Below are positions 19,301-25,678 of a DNA stretch of 64,000 nucleotides, piece after piece (position 1 is the first letter of the stretch; every line of letters begins with the position of its first letter). This DNA is from Candidatus Altimarinota bacterium (GTDB lineage: Bacteria > Patescibacteriota > Gracilibacteria > UM-FILTER-43-11): positions 1-64,000 of the forward strand of contig JANQKP010000004.1 in assembly GCA_028281045.1 (NCBI GenBank), read 5' to 3'. A program made the position numbers and the translations under genes. The notes under the pieces are model-generated. The model did no database searches and had not been told where the DNA came from. It worked only from the letters and a program-made list of their open reading frames with translations.

Positions 19301-21403
19301 GAATCTGGAACCAATCGCATTCACCTTGCGATCACTTCAGATACGCCAAACCTTGGAGACACTAGGCCAGACTTCATTGAATTCAAGGCGGGGGTAAACG
19401 CTACAGAAAATAGCCTACTAAATGATACCGCTACCTTTAGCGGTGCAGCCGCTTGTCCTGAAGACAGCGTATGTCCTGACGTAACCGTAAGCAACATTGC
19501 CCCAGCCTTCACTGTGAATACCACAGACTCTAGTGATAACACTTCTCCGACCAATAACGGAGATACTGTAAGCTTTGCGGCCACTGCAAGTGATCAGAAT
19601 GGAGATCAGTACTACCTACTGGTATGTGCCGATGGTAACACCGCCTCTCCTGGAAATGATGCAGCTCCAAGCTGTAGTGGTACTCAAATCTGTGTGAGCT
19701 CTGCAACAAGTAGTGGAGCAGCCGCTAACTGTACCAGTGCTGCAATTGCCACTGCCAGTGAATCGGTGGATTGGGAATCCTTTGTCTGTGACAAAGTATC
19801 TGGAGGTGGACTCTGTAGCTCTACAGAAGTCACCAATTCACCATATGCGGTTAATCACAGGCCAAGCCTGGCTTCTGTGACCGCAGACGATGCTTCAGGA
19901 TCTGGTTCTACCATTGAACCAGGTGACACCGTTTACGTGTCTGCCACCATTACAGATTCAGACACTGGAGGATCTCAAGACACCGTTACCCTTGTGGTTT
20001 GTGACGATGGAAATACGTTCAATAGCTCAAGCCCTGGAGATGGAGTTTCAACCACCGGTTGTAGCGGTGGAACTATAGGAGCCGGAGGAGAACTTTGTCG
20101 TTCAAGCACCGCCGTACCTGGCTCTCACGAATGTTCATTCGATGCGTCTATCACCAGTATTCCAACCGCACATGGAAACTACGACTACGAACTGTTCAGT
20201 TACGACAATCACAGCTTTGCCGAGGATGGAACCGCGCAGAATCAGCAGTACGCCGTAACGGACGTAGCCCCTGTAGTAGATACTGTTGTGGTACATGGGT
20301 CTAACGATCCATTCCCAGGCGCTCCAAGCGCTGGAGAAACACCAAGCGGAAGCCCTGTGGACCCGCTCGTACTTACACCTGCCTCTACGACCACCACTTA
20401 TGTTGCCGCCCTTGTGCATGATAACAATGGAGATGGAGACTTTGCTTCTACCATCACCTCGCGCTTCTTCGATACCAATGCTTCTCAGACCAGCTCGTGT
20501 GAGCCAAGTACAGGAAGCAACAGCAATGCACAACAAGAGTGTTACGAAGACACCAACAGTGGCAGCTGTGAGCTTAGAGGAATAAGTGCCACCGGTAGCG
20601 GTAAAACTGCCACAGGAACCGAAGAGACCGCTTACGTGTACTGTTCTTACCCAGTTTACTTCAATGCCAATGCCAGCACGGGTTGGGATAACTTCGTAGA
20701 AGTAGCTGATGGCAGCACCACCGTTTCTGGAACCACTTCTGGGGCAGACTATGAAATTGGATCACTTCCTGCTCTTGAAGTGCGTACCGCCGCAGATGCC
20801 GCTTATTCTGGAGGAATTGCCTTTGGATCCCTTACCCCAGGACAATCTAATACAGATCTAGATCAGATTGTTTACATTGCCAACGTGGGAAATAACGCCT
20901 TCCAAACGCAAGTAAGCTCTTCAGACCTATGTCGAGACTGGCAAGGTCAGGAATACGGAACCTGTCCTACCGATGAAATCGACAAAGGCCTTCAAAAATT
21001 CAGTAGCGTAATCACCCGTCTATCCGCCGATGTAACCGGTAATCCAAGCTCATTCGGGGTCACCAGCACCGCAGGCTTTGGCACCTCTGGAACTATAGTG
21101 ATTTCAGACGGAACCAATAGTGAAACCAAAGACTATAACGATGTCAGCGGATCTACCGTTACCCTTACTTCAGCCCTAGCAAACAATTACCTGGCTGCAG
21201 ATACCTATATTAATCTAATAGACAGTTACGGTTCAGGGGTTTCTATAGACGGCAATGAATGTATTACCACCACCGTACCAGTTCGCACTATAAATACAGA
21301 AAAATCGTTCAGTAGAGCGATCAGCTTCGGTATTAAACTGCCTACCGGATTGCCTACAGGAACCTACACCGGTCAAAACACCTTTACCGCAGGTTGTCAG
21401 TAA
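13391..21403 (+). CDS. Giant secreted multidomain surface protein
   Basis: 2670 residues with a signal peptide (about 1-36). Approximate order: a propeller-like region with repeated YWNGSSW and DSSGNPHVV motifs (125-420); an Ig-like unit (540-630); a second propeller-like region resembling NHL/YncE repeats (697-1030, DGNLFVAD-type motifs); two copies of a unit with SLTLTETG and a nearby LFQGTI/IFRGTL motif (1314-1424 and 1697-1804) flanking a carbohydrate-binding-like region (1424-1694); a jelly-roll-like region (1804-2037); and the shared Cys-rich C-terminal module (2037-2670), ending GTYTGQNTFTAGC. A small STAGF unit occurs at about 1487-1560 and again inserted inside the terminal domain at about 2541-2614. 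Own promoter and terminator. Role inferred: extracellular adhesin or sensor; no catalytic motif recognised. Confidence 0.9.
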   Translation: MKMIQKFKAHHLVLFLISVGVVVGFFNNFYSPLSKADGWRFDENFYTTDYQDGTLTDSVIDWDVIEGQINLKDDVWSNIDDTNVGPTELTTGSEQRRSWRSAQINQSNGDFHIAWADLTNGEIHYQYWNGSSWNTLGGSSNITNDANAQDRVSLALDSSGNPHVAFMHFDGNWNIKHMYWNGSSWTTHSTGIVNEFAQFYQFPTLALDSSNNPYVVYQRSGSTGIKMRYWNGSAWSNLGGSETVASVGGTGYDGDIAIDSSGNPHVVWIGATSDYPHHRYWNGSSWANYSGNDYIVADASTFPRIELDSNDDAHVVWDTATNSFEYYYVSGGSWVDGTNNPGTGFGDVDIRIDNNDRVHVVSRDVGGAGLNYNYTDDKGATAWNHLVTKNFYDSGSSAVWPSFDVYDTDGSIWIQYMEGTFGTNDEDIFAIKYDASTNITSGEVGSDITSSDLSNSGQIRQVTLTSEATLNGGTINYYVDGTTSAGDCGTGTWTAATPGTPVSITADTTVNWCAVLTAANNTSNIIIKNVSLQFNDEIRTVTNPNGSEIYNVGENVAITWDYEGTDNNNVDIQYSTNGSSYTDIVTNTANDGYYLWDTTGLSGATTYTVRVYDTGANTIGVDTSDADFTLLDSGTVTSYPFTTAGNYTIGDASDVQVSGGHAEFIANAPGTSTQNTTLDFDKADAGDFLVYDDSSIDFNNTGVARLGNTYDKNTFNQGYFFASSVSTDQVHCYSYSRSTQTYSACGGSFPISLTISSDNGDIAVGPEGDLWVTADSGVYRYDASSSYALYSGDNFTSGILDNTDGNNKRIAFDADGNLFVADTGSQHIHRFTVSDDYGLAQSMFINGGVPRDVVIDQQGDVFTVVSDEDIYCYDASNSYAACTYGDFGTGASGRIDTPWTDVTDNSTINVDVNGNLWVNEPGVDDEVACFEAENSYSACNSSPYFGGLTNFTPGPVYGYQNGYVWISDATATAEGKCLNINNIFSSCDDFGDFTLQISEGLVPDFLGNMWAFDSTGSDLVRVDRSNIASTLDNLSAVDIEKGTTGEQIAIIGSEHPTGSHHVFTTSDINQYDTTNVNQIDAIIPTEATLAWSGVANTEIRYLFSFDDRVTWKYHNGASWVAATGGDLPTQMNNNGMLGSAFSGQGPTFWGASGGFSAGSTNTVDIAFGLKTDNQRFSPHVDSINFTFIPKYPIATNPDNNNVVNNTGLSYDTITAFSANMGASNTGQVKFQLSDDDGTTWYYWNGSAWASSTNIEESSSSTEEQINTNLDTFPDNVSGQTSGTLKWRMLLINNGGNENMEFTQVDSVSVTSSLVLANSIDIKSDNTYATSASTLTLDSGDQTIYVEFQSTALSGTGPLTGTVTNDTRTDSESVTLTETGTGTAIFRGTLPTAKSSTPTSSNGTVEGLNGDTVSASYEVSGSEVIIQDFEGFADTAAMKTGTNWFDYVPGVSGTEPTEAILTSNDGTNTTQFYQKQIDAIGAATASTTTTAVIPDNTTPITITVGSTAGFNDPPELVRLDDGTNHEIVRCSGSNTATTLTSCSRPGDDLQESYAIGTNVYDYEDNPYGVSTILSASVTTGTAWDFTDAGLSFDIYVDNVANLDSTGSNYSWIGNQSTAVPTGILYQDGTNNPYAIFTVPSNGWNTITIPVDSFPTPLTTSAVTSFIIFVASGDGSYQGGNDMLVKFDNWKITNKVYSDSVTASAVQDLSTTIKDSGCTSEAATISAGSFCVEVLDPSVDTTGSPDTLDVTVSSSSGDSESLTLTETGNNTGLFQGTITAADDSVTADDGTLQASDSDTINAYYGLTFDFTEATTSYSSSTSYASALASENQCLGLDSSPCTWLYGEQLLEAGGTPGLEQTSPYEANAINQPGFYSGIASNDGTFGNLVFTFSSNDVAGIGYSFLLTEQVTTASNTEAFSFHYHGQTATSTDSKIYVWNDNSSIWEQIGSMAANTTSTTEVTVTKSGLSNYIESGTNRIHLAITSDTPNLGDTRPDFIEFKAGVNATENSLLNDTATFSGAAACPEDSVCPDVTVSNIAPAFTVNTTDSSDNTSPTNNGDTVSFAATASDQNGDQYYLLVCADGNTASPGNDAAPSCSGTQICVSSATSSGAAANCTSAAIATASESVDWESFVCDKVSGGGLCSSTEVTNSPYAVNHRPSLASVTADDASGSGSTIEPGDTVYVSATITDSDTGGSQDTVTLVVCDDGNTFNSSSPGDGVSTTGCSGGTIGAGGELCRSSTAVPGSHECSFDASITSIPTAHGNYDYELFSYDNHSFAEDGTAQNQQYAVTDVAPVVDTVVVHGSNDPFPGAPSAGETPSGSPVDPLVLTPASTTTTYVAALVHDNNGDGDFASTITSRFFDTNASQTSSCEPSTGSNSNAQQECYEDTNSGSCELRGISATGSGKTATGTEETAYVYCSYPVYFNANASTGWDNFVEVADGSTTVSGTTSGADYEIGSLPALEVRTAADAAYSGGIAFGSLTPGQSNTDLDQIVYIANVGNNAFQTQVSSSDLCRDWQGQEYGTCPTDEIDKGLQKFSSVITRLSADVTGNPSSFGVTSTAGFGTSGTIVISDGTNSETKDYNDVSGSTVTLTSALANNYLAADTYINLIDSYGSGVSIDGNECITTTVPVRTINTEKSFSRAISFGIKLPTGLPTGTYTGQNTFTAGCQ

Positions 21404-21408
21404 TTTAG

Positions 21409-21448
21409 AAAAAACGTCGTTTTACCCTTGAAAAAAAGGGCGTTTTTT
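21409..21448 (+). terminator. Terminator of the 2670-aa gene, overlapping the next promoter
   Basis: AAAAAACG (21409-21416) pairs with CGTTTTTT (21441-21448), with an inner CCCTT/AAGGG stem. The -35 box of the following gene lies inside this hairpin. Confidence 0.75.
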
Positions 21449-21456
21449 GCTATAAT
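21428..21456 (+). promoter_or_regulatory. Promoter of the 384-aa anchor gene
   Basis: TTGAAA (21428-21433), 17 bp, TATAAT (21451-21456). The ATG is 23 bases downstream, with no Shine-Dalgarno sequence. Confidence 0.8.
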
Positions 21457-21479
21457 ATTATGATAATCAAAATTAAAAA

Positions 21480-22634
21480 ATGAAAACAAAAGCTCATTTT
21501 TCAATCTTCACAGGTCTATTTACACTGGTAGCTATCCTATTTACTAGCCTAGCACCAGCAGTAGTACCTACGGCTCAAGCGGCTTTCGGAATTTCTCCAC
21601 CATGGATTAAAAACGAAAACGCTCTACCTAATTCCAGTTTTACTGGAAAAATCACGTTAAGTACAAATAATCCTGAACAGGATATGATTGTGAAAACGGA
21701 AGTTACAGGAGACCGTAGCCTTAAGAAATGGTTAACCATTCAAAACGAAGATGACCTTATTATGAAGAAAGGGCAAAGCCAATTCCCTCTTTTTGTGGAC
21801 GTAAACGTACCAAAACGTGCTGGAATTGGAGAATATCGTGGAAAACTTAATATTCGCCTAGAACCTCTAGTTAAAAACAATGCTGGAGGAATTGCTATTG
21901 CTCTTGGGGCCGTAGCCGATATTGAAATTAATGTAACAGGAGACGCTGTAGTAGATTTCCGTGTTTCTTCTGCTCGCATAGACCCTATTAGAGAAGGTGA
22001 AAACATTAAAGTTAGCCTAAATGTAGAAAATAAAGGGAATACGGCTATTGAAGAAATTGAACTTAAAGCTGAAATTTGGAACCAAACAGAAGATGAACTT
22101 ATTCAAACGCTTGAAGGAGAGCAGCTAGATAGCAAACTAGACGCTTATGCGAACGGACTAGTTAATGTAACTATTCCTGCTCCGGAGCTACCAGAAGGAA
22201 GCTACTGGGTTAAAGTTAAAGCGTTTAAAGAAAAGATTGCTGTATTCGAAACTAAAGTATTCCTTCCTGTAGAAGCTTCTCCAGAACGTCTTGCGCAGCA
22301 AGCGGCCGAAGAAGCAGAAAAAGAAGCTGCAGGTAAACCAGGACTTCCAGCGAAAGAGGAAGCAGATGACACAGAAGCTGAAGAAACCAAAGAAGTAGCT
22401 GAAGCTGATGAGGAGGAAGAAAAAGAAGAAGACCTTAAAGCTGCAGCAGACAGCGGAAGCAATCTACTTCTTACTCTAGCCATTGCTGGTGTAGCCTTCG
22501 GATTCATTGCTCTTGCTGCCGTGATTGGAGTGCTTGTATTCCTACTTAAAAAACAAGGAAACATGCCTCAAGCCCCAAGTGCTAGAGAAGAAAGCGATAA
22601 GCATTACAAGAACATCAGTAAAGGACTTCTATAA
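21480..22634 (+). CDS. Membrane-anchored Ig-like protein with acidic stalk, WxIP-like paralogue
   Basis: 384 residues: signal peptide (about 1-36, ending AQAA), a beta-sandwich beginning FGISPPWI (about 37-160), a second with VENKGNTAIEEIEL (about 165-265), then an Ala/Glu-rich, probably helical stalk of about 50 residues, a transmembrane helix (about 327-350) and a cytoplasmic tail of about 30 residues. The first two domains align with the 330-aa protein; the acidic stalk and longer tail are specific to this copy and would lift the domains further from the membrane. It follows the 2670-aa gene, as the 330-aa gene follows the 748-aa gene, giving two secreted-protein/anchor pairs. Role inferred: envelope tether for the 2670-aa protein. 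Confidence 0.75.
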   Translation: MKTKAHFSIFTGLFTLVAILFTSLAPAVVPTAQAAFGISPPWIKNENALPNSSFTGKITLSTNNPEQDMIVKTEVTGDRSLKKWLTIQNEDDLIMKKGQSQFPLFVDVNVPKRAGIGEYRGKLNIRLEPLVKNNAGGIAIALGAVADIEINVTGDAVVDFRVSSARIDPIREGENIKVSLNVENKGNTAIEEIELKAEIWNQTEDELIQTLEGEQLDSKLDAYANGLVNVTIPAPELPEGSYWVKVKAFKEKIAVFETKVFLPVEASPERLAQQAAEEAEKEAAGKPGLPAKEEADDTEAEETKEVAEADEEEEKEEDLKAAADSGSNLLLTLAIAGVAFGFIALAAVIGVLVFLLKKQGNMPQAPSAREESDKHYKNISKGLL

Positions 22635-22658
22635 AAACAAAAATTAAAAAACGAGAAG

Positions 22659-22684
22659 GCAAGCTCCACGAGCTTGCTTTTTTG
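22659..22684 (+). terminator. Rho-independent terminator after the surface locus
   Basis: GCAAGCTC, a CAC loop, GAGCTTGC, then a T-run. The nadA -35 box TTGCTT lies in its 3' arm. Confidence 0.9.
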
Positions 22685-22701
22685 TTAAAAATATAGATAC
22701 T
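22674..22701 (+). promoter_or_regulatory. Probable nadA promoter
   Basis: TTGCTT (22674-22679), 16 bp, GATACT (22696-22701), 9 bases before the ATG, again giving an almost leaderless transcript. Confidence 0.5.
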
Positions 22702-22710
22702 GTTTGTACT

Positions 22711-23712
22711 ATGAAATTTACTGAAGAGCAGTTACAAAACGAAGAACTAAGACTCCTTGAAAAGCTGGAAGCAGCGGGATGGTCTGCTGCGGATGTAAAA
22801 GTTATTGCGCCACTGACGCTGGAGATAAACCAGCTTAAAAAAGAGCAAGATGCAATTATCTTGGCTCATTCTTATCAGACGCCGGATATTGTTTACGGCG
22901 TAGCCGATTTCATCGGAGATTCTTATGGCCTAAGTATTGCTGCTAAAAGCACAAAAGCCAGTAAGATTATTTTCTGCTCGGTTCACTTTATGGCCGAAAC
23001 CGCGAAACTACTTAATCCAGAAAAAGAAGTACTAGTGCCAAGTGTAGCCGGTTGTAGCCTAGCAGAAAGCATCACTCCAGAAGACATTAAAGAGCTTAGA
23101 AAGCAGCACCCAAATGCGGGTGTCGTGTGCTACGTAAACACCACAGCAGCGACCAAAGCAGAATGCGATAGCTCTTGTACCAGCTCTAACGTGATGAAAG
23201 TGATAGAAGGCATGCCACAAGATGAGATTATTTTTGTGCCAGATGAATTCATGGCTAAAAATGTACAGCCCCTTACAGATAAAAAGATCATTGGATGGCA
23301 AGGGCGCTGCATTGTACATGAAGAATTTAGCCCAGAAACCGTTGATGAAGTCCGTGAAATGTACCCAGGCGTTAAAATCCTAGCCCATACAGAATGCTCC
23401 CCTGCTGTAATTGAAAAAGTAGACATGGCTGGTGGAACCAAAGACATGATTGAATACATCGATAACAGCAAAGACGAACAATTCATGCTTGTAACAGAAT
23501 GTGGAATGGTAGACCGCATGAAAGTAGAAAAGCCAGAAAAGAAAATGGTGGGATCATGTGCCATGTGCCCTTTCATGAAAAAGATTATGCTTAAAGATGT
23601 ATTACAAAGCCTAAAGGAGCCACGAGAAGATCAGAAGGTAAATATACCAGCAGACATTGCAAATAAAGCCAGAGCTAATTTGGAAAAGATGATTGAGCTT
23701 ACTGAGAAGTAA
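22711..23712 (+). CDS. nadA: Quinolinate synthase
   Basis: 333 residues. Condenses iminoaspartate with dihydroxyacetone phosphate to quinolinate in NAD synthesis, using a [4Fe-4S] cluster. Family signatures are visible: ILAHSYQ near the start, FIGDS, a FCSVHFMAET segment, CYVNTTA, HTECSP, VTECGM and a C-terminal CAMCPFM with the cluster-binding cysteines. Length is normal for the family. No nadB or nadC lies next to it, so the iminoaspartate source must be elsewhere or the pathway is partial. It begins right after a terminator and ends in TAA. Confidence 0.93.
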   Translation: MKFTEEQLQNEELRLLEKLEAAGWSAADVKVIAPLTLEINQLKKEQDAIILAHSYQTPDIVYGVADFIGDSYGLSIAAKSTKASKIIFCSVHFMAETAKLLNPEKEVLVPSVAGCSLAESITPEDIKELRKQHPNAGVVCYVNTTAATKAECDSSCTSSNVMKVIEGMPQDEIIFVPDEFMAKNVQPLTDKKIIGWQGRCIVHEEFSPETVDEVREMYPGVKILAHTECSPAVIEKVDMAGGTKDMIEYIDNSKDEQFMLVTECGMVDRMKVEKPEKKMVGSCAMCPFMKKIMLKDVLQSLKEPREDQKVNIPADIANKARANLEKMIELTEK

Positions 23713-23766
23713 ATATTTGTATATACTCCGTTTGTAGCAATAATTCCCTTAAAGCAATATTCACTT

Positions 23767-24495
23767 ATGCACAAAGCATTCAAAAATAATGAGATGGTTT
23801 CAGGTGTTAGAGACATGTTAAATGAAAGAATGGGGAGCGCAATGTACGGCACTTTTGCTATTAGCTGGTGCCTTACAAATTGGAAGGCACTCTTTATAAC
23901 TTTTTTTGTTAGCCAGCAAGAAATATATGAAAAAACACTATTGTTAAAAAATGAATACCTTCTATCGCTCTACCCGTTGCAAGACAAAACTGATATTTTG
24001 TTTTTTGCACTGAAAATATTCATTATACCCTCAGCGTTGTCATACATATTTATTTGGCAGTTGCCCAAGTTAGAATTTATATTTTTTAGGCAACATTATT
24101 CAAACAAAATTAATAAAGAGGAGGAGGTCTATAAACAGCAAAAAAAATTACTAAACCTAGAGAAAAAACTATTAGAAGATAAGGAAAAAAATGTTGAGTT
24201 GGAAAAAAATATCCAAGTTGAGATGACGGACGAACAAAAATGGAACATTGAATATGAAGACTCAAAAAAAGATGAAGACTTCAAAGAGTCTCTTCGTTTC
24301 TTACAAGAGTCAATTTATGGCCATCACGGCTGGTATGAAAATATAACCATGTTTAATTATCAATTAGATAAATCCCAATACATTGCCATTCTAGATGTAA
24401 ATGGATTGATTACATTTTCAAGTAACAATAGAAATCAAATCATTGCCACAGAAAAGGGTAAATATTTCCTTAAAAAAATTATGAACAAGAAATAA
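23767..24495 (+). CDS. Orphan membrane protein with coiled coil, A+T-rich
   Basis: 242 residues. Two hydrophobic segments (about 42-62 and 78-98), then a Lys/Glu-rich coiled coil (about 115-160), then a soluble C-terminal part of about 80 residues with ITFSSNNR and TEKGKYFL, resembling the beta-wing end of a winged helix. The N-terminal pattern (GSAMYGTFAISWCLTNW) resembles a widespread family of short uncharacterised membrane proteins that I cannot name. Base composition is clearly more A+T-rich than the neighbours, with AAA/AAT/ATA codons common, suggesting recent acquisition. A possible promoter (TTGTAT, 18 bp, TAATTC) lies just after nadA. It stands alone between nadA and convergent mnmA. 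Function unknown; a defence or signalling role is possible but not shown. Confidence 0.75.
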   Translation: MHKAFKNNEMVSGVRDMLNERMGSAMYGTFAISWCLTNWKALFITFFVSQQEIYEKTLLLKNEYLLSLYPLQDKTDILFFALKIFIIPSALSYIFIWQLPKLEFIFFRQHYSNKINKEEEVYKQQKKLLNLEKKLLEDKEKNVELEKNIQVEMTDEQKWNIEYEDSKKDEDFKESLRFLQESIYGHHGWYENITMFNYQLDKSQYIAILDVNGLITFSSNNRNQIIATEKGKYFLKKIMNKK

Positions 24496-24526
24496 AGACT
24501 TGTATATCACAACCCTTGGAGGTGCT

Positions 24527-25561
24527 TTAGGCAATAACCGCACTTCCTAAACAAATACCACCACCATCATAAAACACTGCGAATTGCCCTGGTGCAACTC
24601 CGTGCTCTTTTTCTTTAAGCTTCACGTGATTATCTTCTAGGGTACAATTAAAAACTTTTCCTCCGTGTCTAATTTTAACTTGAAGCTCTTTCTTGGTTGG
24701 CTCAGTAATCCAATGCACTTCATCAATATCAAACTCATCTTTCATCACTTCCTCTGGTTCGTAACCATTGGCAATGTAAATGATGTTCTTTTTCGTATCT
24801 TTTTTAACTACAAACCAAGGTCCACCGCTTAGGCCAAGGCCCATGCGTTGACCAATGGTGTAGAACCAAAAGCCTTTGTGTTCTCCTATTTTTTCTCCGG
24901 TATCTATATCTATAAAATCCCCTGCTTGTTCACCAAGATGGTGACCAATAAAGTCTTTGTATTTAAATTTACCTAGGAAACAAATACCTTGGCTATCTTT
25001 TCGATCTTTATTAGGGAGATCGAAAGAATTAGCCAAGTCTCTAACTTCGCTTTTTTCTAGGTGACCTATTGGGAACATAGCTCTACCTAGTTGCTTCTGA
25101 CTAAGCCTCGCTAAGAAATACGTCTGATCTTTAATCGGATCTGGTGCCCTTTTAAGTTCAAAGGCTCCGTCTTTTTCTTCCACTTGTGCATAGTGCCCTG
25201 TCGCCACTTTTTCATAGTCGTCACTAATCTTTTCATAGAAAAGACCAAACTTCACAAACTGGTTACATAAAACATCTGGATTTGGCGTTCTTCCCTTTTT
25301 AGATTCTTCAATGGTGTATTTCACAATGGTATCCCAGTATTCTTTTTGCATCGGCACTACTTCTAGGGGCACATCAAGCTCTTCACAAATTTGGCGTACA
25401 AATTCTAAATCTTGTTCCCATGGGCAGTCTCCAAGGTATTGCAGCTCATCTTCTAGCCAGATCTTTAAATAAAAAGCGGTAACATCATGCCCTGCTTCTT
25501 TAAGCAGTTTTAAGGCAACGGAGCTATCCACTCCTCCGGAGGTGAGCATGGCTACTTTCAT
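24527..25561 (-). CDS. mnmA: tRNA-specific 2-thiouridylase MnmA
   Basis: About 344 residues. Activates U34 of Lys/Glu/Gln tRNAs with ATP and transfers sulfur to make 2-thiouridine. Visible: PP-loop TSGGVDSSV at the N-terminus, the RTPNPDVLCN motif with the catalytic Cys, ATGHYA, DQTYFL and DSQGICF with the second Cys. The ATG at 25561 (MKVAMLTSGG) is preferred over the TTG 18 bases upstream because that TTG lies upstream of a TACACT -10-like box, which ends 8 bases before the ATG. Convergent with the 242-aa gene, with no clear terminator between them. Confidence 0.93.
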   Translation of the reverse strand: MKVAMLTSGGVDSSVALKLLKEAGHDVTAFYLKIWLEDELQYLGDCPWEQDLEFVRQICEELDVPLEVVPMQKEYWDTIVKYTIEESKKGRTPNPDVLCNQFVKFGLFYEKISDDYEKVATGHYAQVEEKDGAFELKRAPDPIKDQTYFLARLSQKQLGRAMFPIGHLEKSEVRDLANSFDLPNKDRKDSQGICFLGKFKYKDFIGHHLGEQAGDFIDIDTGEKIGEHKGFWFYTIGQRMGLGLSGGPWFVVKKDTKKNIIYIANGYEPEEVMKDEFDIDEVHWITEPTKKELQVKIRHGGKVFNCTLEDNHVKLKEKEHGVAPGQFAVFYDGGGICLGSAVIA

Positions 25562-25604
25562 GTAGGCAAAGTGTAGCAAAAGATACGGGAAAATCCATAG
25601 GGAC

Positions 25605-25632
25605 TTGCGCAGGGGACGGAAATGCTTATAAT
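25605..25632 (+). promoter_or_regulatory. Promoter of the cation/proton antiporter gene
   Basis: TTGCGC (25605-25610), 16 bp, TATAAT (25627-25632). The 46-nt leader is the longest before a protein gene in this part of the window. Confidence 0.55.
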
Positions 25633-25665
25633 GGGGTTACAAATTTGCCTCACCGACTTAACCCC
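25633..25665 (+). promoter_or_regulatory. Leader hairpin before the antiporter gene
   Basis: GGGGTTA (25633-25639) pairs with TAACCCC (25659-25665), loop of 19 nt, starting directly after the -10 box and ending 13 bases before the ATG. It matches no riboswitch that I recognise. Confidence 0.4.
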
Positions 25666-25678
25666 TTAAAAAGCATAT

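Noticed and set aside
20135-20536. 133-codon minus-strand ORF inside the 2670-aa gene
   Set aside because: Antisense shadow of a regular Thr/Ser/Asp-rich coding region; no promoter or conserved motif.
22202-22564. Long minus-strand ORF opposite the 384-aa anchor gene
   Set aside because: Ser/Ala low-complexity antisense shadow of the acidic stalk; no start signals or family features.
25562-25579. TTG start for mnmA 18 bases upstream of the ATG
   Set aside because: It lies upstream of a -10-like box, and the family start MKVAMLTSGG fits the ATG.
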